DNA of 64,000 nucleotides from Zantedeschia hybrid cultivar (lineage: Eukaryota > Streptophyta > Magnoliopsida > Alismatales > Araceae): positions 27,821,229-27,885,228 of the forward strand of contig JARZZO010000013.1 of NCBI GenBank assembly GCA_030544215.1, written 5' to 3'. Below the pieces are notes generated by a model, which was not told the origin of the DNA, did no database searches, and saw only the letters and a list, made by a program, of their open reading frames with translations. A program made the translations under genes and the position numbers. This document shows positions 56,271-64,000 of this stretch, one piece after another (within the stretch, counting starts at the first letter, position 1; each line of letters begins with the position of its first letter).

Positions 56271-58049
56271 TCTAAATGAACCCATAGAAATTGGAACACA
56301 AGAATGATGTTTTTTGTATGAGGGCCCTTGATGGGTTACCCAACATGAGATTTCTGGCACCCTTAAATTGGGACATCCTTGGAAAACATCGGAAAACATT
56401 TAAAATCTTAAAACCATATGGCAAAATTTCGGTTGAAATATTAAGGGCTTAAAAACCCAAAGTCCAAGCCAGTTAGGACCTTCATTGGGCCTCAAAAGGA
56501 CAACCCTAGGTCCAAGGAACATTTGGACAGTTTGGGGGAGGATCAAAGAATCACCTCAAGCCCAAAAACCCACTTGGAAGAGGCGCAGACTCAAAACCTG
56601 CAACTGGCACTGAGTCTGCGCAGGGAGGCGTAGACTCAACACTGTAGCACCTGCAAACGCAGAATCAGGTTGAAACCCGGATTTTGGTGAAAAAATGGGT
56701 TTAAAACTAACCCAAATGATAGAAAATAAGGTATAAAAGGTACAAGGCCCAAAATATTTATTTAAAATATATTTTAGATGCATTTCTTTAGGAAAATATC
56801 ATGAAAACTTGAATATGAACATAAGAGAAACTTAGGCATACTTATTATCTTTTCCATGGATCTTTCCTTCTTGGCTCTATGTTAGAGGGTTTATACCCAA
56901 AGAAGTTCATCCTCAACTAGTGAGGGAACCTCCTTGAGAACCACTAGGGCCTAAACCCTTAGCCATTAAAGGAAAAAATCCAAACAAAACCTATTCGGAT
57001 CCAACATAAAAACAGAAACTTAAATCTGAATATTTATGAAACTTAGGGGATTTCTCTTGATGTTTGGCGTTGGGGGAACATCATCCATAGAGGGGATGTG
57101 CTCCTAGGGGTCATAGAAGGCCAAGCCACCTTGAAAAACCCCAAAACCAAAGGCAAATAAATGGAAAACCAGTTTTCAAGAAATCTGGACAGCAAAGCAC
57201 ATCTTGGGCCATATCTCCATATTTAGGGGTTTCAAGGCTTGAGGAGACCATTTCAATAAACTAGAAAGGCCCCTCTACCATCTCCATACGAAAAACACAT
57301 GCCTTATGAAGGGAAAAATGCCATAAAATTCAGATAACCAGCAGATTCACAAAACATACTCAGAAAATCTGAACATTGCATTTCATTGCTTTCAATCACC
57401 ATGGATGAACATCAAGGGGGAGATAGAAGCTTCCATGAACATCAAAATGAAAGAAAAAATATTATAAGAAAGCAAGGAGACAGAAATAAACCCCTTCTTC
57501 ACCCCCACTCTACCTTGGAGAGGAGAATGAGAAGGGACAATGGCTCTTGAAGCCTACAATCTTGCTCTCTTCTTCTTTAGCACTTTTCCTTTCTTTTTTT
57601 CTTCTTCTCTAACTCTTTCTTCTCTCTTGGGATGTTGAAAATGGAGGGGAAGGAGGAGGGAGACATACTCCTCCAAGCTCTCTCACTTTTCTTCTTCTCT
57701 TTTCTATTTTTTGGGATTTATGTCTCCAACTTTTTCTTGTAGAAGATGGGGGTTCTTTTATCGATAAAGTTGGGTTACTTTTGGGGGGTAGATTTCGCAT
57801 CCATTAGCCTTGGATTAGGGATAAGAAACCCCTCTTGAGAGCCCTCCAATAAGGCCACAACACTTGGAGAATTATGATTGGTTTCTCCTTTTGCTTTTCA
57901 CCTACCCTCTTCTAGAAGAATCTTGAGGGGAGGACCACTTGCTTTTCTTCTTATCCTCCTTTGGGCAGATTTGACCATGGGCCAAAGGGATAAGAATAGG
58001 CCATAGGGGAGACCATTTGAGCCCTTTTGAAGGCTGCCACGAAATTAGG
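56271..58049. other. Probable LTR body of element K, left boundary unresolved
   Basis: No gene. A palindrome pair of the GCGCAGACTCA type lies at 56583-56640. At about 57066 the words GGCGTTGGGGG match a block 62 bases inside the LTR of element C, so the K LTR may begin near 57000; no clear TG end was found. A longer LTR reaching back to 53206 cannot be excluded. Confidence 0.4.
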
Positions 58050-58680
58050 CTTTGGCCTTCACTTTTTGGGCCCAAATTGGCCCTATTAGGTTTTTTTTGC
58101 TTGAGATAATGGGCCTAGGCCTGCCCCCTTGGATTTCTCCGTCATTTGGGGTGAAAATAACCCCTTTTTGACTTCTTTAGGCTTGCAAGAATGGGCATGA
58201 CAGCTGTCCATTAACTTTTCTTCATTTGGGCCTTCTTTAAAAAATTGCTTGGACCTCCTTTACTTGAGATAATGGGCCCGGTTGCACCATTGGATTCCTT
58301 CACCATTTGGGCCCTAGAGTGGCCCCTTTTTGGTTCATTTTGCTTGCAAAATTGGGCATAGCTGTTGCCCCTTAAATCTTCTTCATTTGGGCCTTCTTGG
58401 ACAATATTTGCACAATTGTTTGGACCTCTTTTGCTTGGAATAATGGGCCTGGTTGTACCATTGAATTTCTTCATTATTCGGGCCCTAGAGCGGCCCCATT
58501 TTTGATTCATTTGGCTTGAAAGATAGGCATGACTGCTGTCCATTAACCTTCTTCACTTGAGCTTTCTTTGAAAAATTGTTTGGACCTTTCTTACTTGAAT
58601 TAATGGGCTCGGTTCTTCCTTTCAATTCTTTTTGATTTGGGCCTTCTTTGTTGATCTTTAGGCTCTTCTTCTTGTTCAAT
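58050..58680. repeat. Tandem repeat, four units of 160-171 bp
   Basis: The word AATGGGC starts at 58108, 58271, 58442 and 58602. Each unit also has CTTCATTTGGGCCTTCTT and GGGCCCTAGAG-type blocks. It sits just before the end of the K LTR, as the 117-bp array does in the LTR of element C. Confidence 0.8.
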
Positions 58681-58695
58681 TTTTTGGTGACAACA
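58681..58695 (-). mobile_element. End of the element K LTR (Tat-like, minus orientation)
   Basis: GGTGACAACA ends at 58695 and is followed by AATGCCCACCAC. Element C has GGTGTCTACA followed by AATGCCCCTCC. On the minus strand this is a polypurine tract (GTGGTGGGCATT, 58696-58707) followed by an LTR start TGTTGTCACC. It identifies the right-hand sequence as the internal part of a minus-oriented Tat-like element. Confidence 0.6.
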
Positions 58696-58949
58696 AATGC
58701 CCACCACGGATACGGCTCATGCACGGAGACCGGAGGCGATGAAGTGAGTTGTATATGTGGCCCATTGTCACGTACTTATCTCATTTGAGCGGCTCACGGT
58801 TTAGGACCGGCCCCACTTATAAATCTTCATTCACCTATTAAGGGCTTGTTTGACTGGGACTGCTGCAATTACTAGGATTCCTTCTTGCATTTGTTTCCAT
58901 GATCGACTCAGATCAGGTCTTGAGCTTCGTGCAACCATAAGTTAGTATA

Positions 58950-59267
58950 CCCTTTGAGTCTGCGCCAGTTGAGGTTTAATTTTGGCTTTAAACCGACCGG
59001 ATTTCTTGAATTTAGAGGATGAGGCATGTGCCCTTTGAGTCTGCGCTGGTTCATGCTTCAATTCAGCTCCAAACCTGGCCATATATATTGAATTTGAGAG
59101 AGAGGGGCAGATCTCCTCGAGTCTATGCCGGTTCGGTTCAACTTTGGCTTCGAACCGGTCTGTCTATGTGACGTTTGGGAGAGGGGGGCATATGCCCTTG
59201 AGTCTGCGCCGGTTCGGTCCGGTTCGGGCCTTGGACCGGCCATGGCTTCAAGAACCTGCCTAGTCGG
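58950..59267 (+). repeat. Four 81-bp tandem units upstream of a TATA box
   Basis: GAGTCTGCGC or a variant starts at 58956, 59037, 59119 and 59200 (periods 81, 82, 81). Each is followed by CGGTT-type and AACCGG-type arms that can pair. The last unit ends directly before a TATA box. It may be an upstream activating repeat of the + strand gene in element K. Confidence 0.75.
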
Positions 59268-59268
59268 T

Positions 59269-59276
59269 TATAAAAA
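59269..59276 (+). promoter_or_regulatory. TATA box of the element K antisense gene
   Basis: TATAAAAA followed by GGGAGGGGGCGGG. Downstream lies a pyrimidine- and GC-rich stretch (59290-59760) like a plant 5' leader, then the + strand gene at 60356. Confidence 0.6.
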
Positions 59277-60355
59277 GGGAGGGGGCGGGATGCCTTTCTC
59301 CCCGTTTTTGCTTTCCTGCTGGGGGATTCCGAGCCTCCCCGACTCTTCCTCTTCTTCCTCTTGCCATCGCCGGTGGACGGAGCCGCCGGAGCCTCGGGAG
59401 CAGGCCTGTTGCCGCCGCAGATCGCCGCTGTCGAGCCTGCCTCCTTCTTCCCATCGTCGCCGGCGCCACAGCAGCTGTCGGGGAGCGCCATTGCCGACGA
59501 GAGCTGCTGCTGCCACCGTCTGTGTTTCGGCCCTCCGCTGCTTGGGGGGTGCCACCGCCGCTGTTTGCACGCCGGTTGCCTCCTTTTCCCTTTGCCTTTG
59601 ACAAACGCTGCAACCCCGTCGGGGAGTGCCACTGTCCTCGTCTATAAGTGCTGTCCGCCGGGTTCAGAGCCGCCGGCCTTGTCTTCCTTACTTCTTCCTC
59701 GTTGGCAACCTCGAAGGGGACTCCGGAGAGCATCGCTGCTGCCGTGAAAGGGGCATCGGTTGGACTTCAAGGCTGCCATTTGAAGAAGAAGGAATCTTGC
59801 ACCGCAATTTCAAAGTGAAAGGTGGAGCCCTTTCCTTCGAATTTTTTGGCCGGTGGGACTGATTGGGTGTTATTGGCCACCATTGATTTGGGCATGGGGA
59901 AAGTGAAGAGGGTCTCTTCTGCGTTGTATTCATCTTCTTACATTTTTTCTTTGTCTTCTTTTTGCAGGAAATCAACTTTGGATCCCTCCATCTACAGTAG
60001 GCGCAGACTCATTACTGGAGCACTGCAGGTCGGATGGCTCTTCTTTAGGGTACCTGCTGTTTGACCCTAGTAGTTCCCATGGGAACAATCCCTGGGATTG
60101 CGGCTTCAGTACCTAGTCTCGGTTGTAGCTCGGCTCTCGGGAAGTGGGTTACTGGAATGCCATTTCTACACCCCTCTGTCTTTAACATGGGTCTTCTTCT
60201 TATTGGAGCATCTCGGTTTGTCCCGGATGGCTCTCGATAAAATTTTAACAGCCCTCTTTTAAGGGGAGATGCTGCCGAAATTTCGACAGAATTTTCTTTT
60301 TCGAGGAAGGCTCTTTGCATTCAATTTGACTTGTTGTCTCTTCTTTTTCAGTATA
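59277..60355 (+). other. Leader of the element K antisense gene
   Basis: GC-rich 59290-59760 with open frames on both strands that I take as leader by composition. Possible splice acceptors TTTTTGCAG (59968) and CTTTTTCAG (60351) suggest introns in the leader; the donors are not clear. Confidence 0.4.
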
Positions 60356-60985
60356 ATGGCTTCTCGGGGGAAGGACAAAGCTGTGATGCCCGAGAATGTT
60401 TCCGAAGATGTGCCAGTTCCTCCAACAGGGTCTTCTGAATAGACTCCTATGATGGCTGAAGAGAGTGGGCCTGTGATAAGTCCCTTTTACTTGACACCTG
60501 CAGCAGGCATAGATGAGGACAGTGAACTACTGCAATTTTTTGAGGTTGTTGTCTTGGACCATCTCTCTGCCGATGAATCAGATGGCAAGGTTGATGAAAG
60601 CAGACTTGTCTTTTCGGAAGGATTTTATAAATATAGACGGGACAAAGATTATCCGGTTCATTTTCCCAGCGATCAGCATTTGTACAACTTCTTGCTTGAC
60701 TTCAAGGTCAATGGAGTGCGTTCTGAAAGGAGGGCTTTTTATGCTGAGGATGCTATTTTGAAATTTCGAGACAACTTGAGGGAAACTGTAACCCGCGGCG
60801 AATCTTTGTTCAAGCCGGGTTATACTAGAGACATGCTCATGTCTAGTGGGACTAATATCATGCGTCCTCAGGTTGGCATTCTGACCCGATCACCTTCATT
60901 TATTCCTGCCAAGTGGGGATATGACAAAGGTATCCCAGACTCGAAGCAGAGGCGGCATGGGCTATTTCTTTCTCCATGTAAATAG
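60356..60985 (+). pseudogene. Element K antisense gene, unknown protein with one early stop
   Basis: Starts ATGGCTTCTCGG five bases after a pyrimidine-rich CAG. After 28 codons a TAG (60440-60442) interrupts the frame, then it stays open for 180 codons to 60985; an ATG at 60449 could restart it. The protein is acidic, with no motif I recognise, no membrane segment and no signal peptide. It does not resemble antisense gene 1 of element C in sequence, but it has the same place: first gene inward of the polypurine tract, on the opposite strand to gag-pol. An acidic stretch continues in another frame to about 61100, so a frameshift or a lost splice may end the frame early. Function unknown. Confidence 0.5.
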
Positions 60986-61648
60986 GGCTTCAGAGAAGAA
61001 CTATTGATTTTTGACTGCTTGGCCATGAGGTTCAGACTGAAGAGGAAGCTCTTTCTGAGTTGTATACTCAAGTTGGAGAAGGACTTCCGCTGCTGTCCAT
61101 GTTACTTGAGGATCCATGATGTTGTTTATACTTGAACTATGTACTTGGGAAGGGTATTTTCTTTTTGCTTTTTCATGTAAACTGGGATGGAAGTCATTCC
61201 TTGTAAACTTTCGGCACATTATAAAGAGAATTTTGTATCATATCCCCCTTTCAATGAATGCCATGCTTGAATTTTTCTTTTTTTTTATTCATTTTACCGA
61301 CCCAAGTGCCCTTTCGGGTTTTCACCGGAGTCGGCCCCCTCTTGCTTTTTCCCGTACGCCCTTTACCGCAGAAGGTACGATCAAGTCCGGCGAGGCATCT
61401 CTATTTTTAAGCCCCTTTTGATTTTTCTCTCTTTTTTTTTTTTATCCCTCTCTCTCCCCTTGTTGTAAATGAAGTAGAGTGAAGTGTACATCCATGGTAA
61501 CTACTAAGCTGAAAAGAAAAGATTTCAAATGAAGATGACTTAACAATGTTTATTGGCTTCCATAACTAACAATGTTATGGGGATTATTGAAAAAAGGAAG
61601 GATAGAGTGAGAGGGGCAATGAATACCTCAATCACTTGTTTATTGAAA

Positions 61649-62029
61649 TGGCACAAACCGTAAGGGTATGAGCCTTTATTGGGGTGGCAAAGATCGTAAG
61701 GATCTTAACCACTATGCAGGGTGGCAATAGACCGAAAGGGTCTACGCCATGCAAATCCTAAGTACCAACGATAGACTCATAGGTTTTTGGTCATGGTAAC
61801 AAATGTATGATTTGAAATGCATGGACCCAGAATACCTCAAGCGGACTCATAGGTTTGTAGCCCTAAGTAGACAGGGGTGTTTGAATGATGCAAACCTAGA
61901 TACCTAGCTCATGAGGACCCTAATTATCAATGACGGGCTTAAAGGCTTTTGGTCATGATAATTATGGGTGATTTTGAATGATTGAACCCTAACTACCACA
62001 ACAGACTCATAGGTTTGTAGCTGAGGTAG
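61649..62029. repeat. Hairpin array of element K, first part
   Basis: Consecutive stem-loops of 26-44 bases. 61649-61674 pairs GGC with GCC and ACC with GGT. 61684-61712 pairs GTGG with CCAC and AAGATC with GATCTT. 61722-61749 pairs TGGC with GCCA and TAGACC with GGTCTA. 61763-61798 pairs TACC with GGTA. 61921-61964 pairs TAATTATCA with TGATAATTA, extended by TGAC with GTCA. 61993-62029 pairs CTACC with GGTAG. Arms differ from unit to unit while complementarity is kept. Confidence 0.8.
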
Positions 62030-62040
62030 ATAGGGAGTAC

Positions 62041-62445
62041 GGAGTACTCTTCTCAGAGACCCAATAATTTCGGAGATGGCGGAGTTACGAGGGACCCAGG
62101 CCATCAGCCGGTGCGACGTAGTCGTTGAAGACCCCGGTCGACTTACTTTGCTTTGATTTGAATTTGCTTGATTGGTGACGGAGTACTCCTCTCGGAGACC
62201 CGGTCTTTCGGAGATGACGGAGTCACGAGGGACCCAGGCCATCAGCCAGTGCGACGTAGTCGTTGAAGACTCCGGTCGACTTACTTTGCTATACTTTGAA
62301 TTCGCTTGATTGTTGACGGAGTACCCTTTTTGGAGACCCGGTCTTTCGGGGATGATGAAGTCACGAAGGACCCAGGCCATCAGCCGGTGCGACGTAGTCG
62401 TTGAAGACCCCGGTCGACTTACTTTGCTTTGCTTTTGCTTACACT
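62041..62445. repeat. Three 138-139-bp tandem units in the hairpin array
   Basis: Units start at 62041, 62180 and 62318 with GGAGTACTC or GGAGTACCC. Each contains a GGACCCAGGCCATC block and the words GTGCGACGTAGTCGTTGAAG. A 193-codon open frame on the minus strand follows the repeat and is not taken as a gene. Confidence 0.9.
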
Positions 62446-63720
62446 TGGATTTGACTTTGGGCTTAAAATTGAGTGGCGGTGCCACTTGCTTTGAACTTGG
62501 GCGGTAGAGTCTTCATGACCCAGACCGATTTGTATTTGGATCTTGAACTTGAATTTAAGCTTGAACTTCTATTTGACCTTGAATGGCGGGGTCGAATGAG
62601 CCCAGGCCATCTTTTTTGTTTTATGCTTGGATGGCCGAATCCAGTAGGACACATGCCAATTTGCATTTAGATTTGATTTTAAGCTTGAGCGGCAGAGTCT
62701 TGCTGACTTGAGCCGAATTGCATTTGAACTTGAGCCTGGATTTAGGCTTGATTTTTTGCATTTGAACTTCAATTGGGCTTTTGAATTTGTACTTTGAATG
62801 GCGGGATCGAATGAACCCAGGCCATTCTCTTGCTTTCAACTTTGCTTTACTCTTGGATTTTGGACTTGAGTTTGAGCTTGAACATGGATTTAAGCAGCGG
62901 ATCCTGTTGATCAAGGCTACTTCATATTTGGCTTTAAACTTGGTTTGGAGCTTGAACTTGAATTTAAGCAGCGGATCCTGTTGATCCAGGTTGCTTCATT
63001 CTTGGTTTGAAGCTTGAACTTGAATTTTGAACTTGAGTTTAAGCTCAAATTTGAACAAGATCTTTGAATTTAATCGGCGAGTCCTATTGACCCAGGCTGA
63101 TTTAAACCTGAACTTGAGCTTTGCATGGAGGGGTTGAATAAACCTGGACCATCTTCTTTGTTTTGACCTTGGATGGCGGAATCAAATGAAACCGGGCCAT
63201 CTTCTTGCTTTCAAGTTTACTTGAAACTTGGATTTTGATCTTGAATTTAAGCAGCGAGTCCTGTTGACCCAGGCTGACTTATCTTGAATTTGTGCTTGCT
63301 CTTTGGCTGGAGCTTTGAAGTTGCATTTGAACTTGCATTTGAGCTTGCATTTTGAGCTCGAGCTTGATTTGAAGCTTTGAATTTGAGCTTGAATTTGATC
63401 TTGAATTTAGGCGGCGGGTCTCTGTTGACTTAAGCCGATTTGCCTTTTAACTTTAGCTTGCCCTTCAGGCGGAGCTCTGGGTTGGAATTCGAATTTGAAT
63501 TTGCTCCTTAAGTTGAAGCTTTGGTCTTGAACTTTGAACTTGAATTTTGAACTTGATTTTCTGCTCGAGTTTGAGCTGGAGCTTTGAACTTGAATGGCGG
63601 AGCCTTGTTGACCTAGGCCAGTCCATACTTGACTTTGAGCTTGTATTTGAATTTGTGCTTGGATTTGAATTTGGGCTTGAATGGCAAGGTCCAGCAGGAC
63701 TCAGGCCATCTTTTTTGTTT
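62446..63720. repeat. Hairpin array of element K, second part, with TTGAACTTGAATTT linkers
   Basis: At least a dozen hairpins of 26-32 bases separated by linkers made of degenerate TTGAACTTGAATTTGAGC. Outer arms by unit: CGGT/ACCG (62502-62527), ATGGC/GCCAT (62583-62610, 62798-62825, 63681-63709), CGGC/GCCG (62690-62715), AAG-AGC/GCT-CTT (62892-62922, 63249-63280), AAGCA/TGCTT (62966-62996), AATC/GATT (63072-63102). Inner arms are GTC/GAC, GATC/GATC, GGATC/GATCC or GTCC/GGAC. Loops are mostly five bases such as CTGTT. No gene. Confidence 0.85.
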
Positions 63721-64000
63721 CTTTGTAGCTTCTTGCCTCCTGTTCATTGAAGAGACAAGGTTGCAAGACATATGCATGTTTATATCAAACAATTTCAGAA
63801 TCGGAAAACATCATCGATTCAAATTGATTTGATTGAAAACTTCGATTGGTTAAAAAACGGGAAGCGGGAAGTGATTTATACTCCCTCCGCACCGGGTTTG
63901 CCTCAACACCATTGCCTGGCTGGCGGGATAGTCGTGCCAACTTTTTTCTTTTTCTTTTTCTTTTTCAATGGCATTTCGTCATTGGCAACCCATGAGGTGC
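63721..64000. other. Right edge of the window, internal sequence of element K
   Basis: Ends in a CTTTTT-rich stretch (63940-63968), comparable in place to the T runs after pol in element C. The pol gene of K, if present, would lie beyond the window. Nothing else recognised. Confidence 0.35.

Noticed and set aside
59125..59747. Large open frames on both strands (up to 164 codons)
   Set aside because: They overlap each other in the GC-rich leader downstream of the TATA box, have Ser/Pro/Arg-rich low-complexity products, and show no domain.
61904..62485. 193-codon minus-strand frame with repeated protein blocks
   Set aside because: It follows the three 138-139-bp units; the repeat period, not selection, keeps it open.
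63970..64000. End of a pol gene of element K on the minus strand at the window edge
   Set aside because: The last eleven codons before a TGA have only a vague likeness to the C-terminus of the element C integrase; too short to call.

Overview
This is nuclear DNA from a flowering plant. The evidence is plant-specific LTR-retrotransposon lineages (Ty3/gypsy Tekay/Del and Tat/Ogre-like, plus Ty1/copia), LTRs of 0.9-2.2 kb, tRNA-iMet and tRNA-Arg primer sites, and plant-mobile-domain genes with 60-75 bp GT-AG introns inside an element. The species cannot be told from the sequence. I see no convincing host gene, tRNA, rRNA or organellar insert. The window is a pile of nested retroelements of very different ages.

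Layout. 1-5005: decayed AT-rich DNA with one fold-back (MITE-like) element. 5006-7213: 5' LTR, tRNA-Arg primer site, leader and truncated gag of an old Tat-type element on + (D). 7214-9058: 3' LTR end of an oppositely oriented Tat-like element (E) joined into the D gag. 9059-10675 and about 12150-13731: two minus-oriented LTRs (G, H) of a copia-type family. 14489-23414: complete but dead Tekay/Del chromovirus (A), 8.9 kb, with a perfect ATATA target-site duplication. 24192-53205: 3'-truncated Ty1/copia element (J). Its leader carries a solo LTR (F, duplication AACCC). F carries a solo Tekay LTR (B, duplication GAGAG). B carries a 19.3-kb Tat/Ogre-like element (C, 28864-48140, duplication TTATC). 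53206-64000: probable minus-oriented Tat-like element (K), seen as an LTR end, palindromic repeat fields, a promoter-like tandem array, one decayed + strand gene and a 2-kb array of hairpins.

Element C is the active-looking part. Its two 1735-bp LTRs differ at only four sites. It reads on the minus strand: tRNA-Arg primer site, gag-protease-G-patch frame, then an RT-RNase H-archaeal-type RNase H-integrase frame entered through a -1 shift at a run of nine A. On the opposite strand, downstream of pol, lie two intact genes with introns, the second with a plant mobile domain. Gag would build the particle, protease would cut the polyproteins, RT and the two RNase H domains would copy the RNA from the tRNA-Arg primer, and integrase would insert it. 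The role of the antisense proteins is unknown.

The most unusual theme is palindrome-based tandem repeats in several lineages. They occur in LTRs (A/B, C, D, E), in leaders before gag (C), in an intron, and downstream of the first antisense gene (C, K). In K the hairpin arms differ between copies while staying complementary. All statements are from reading the sequence; no alignment or database search was run.
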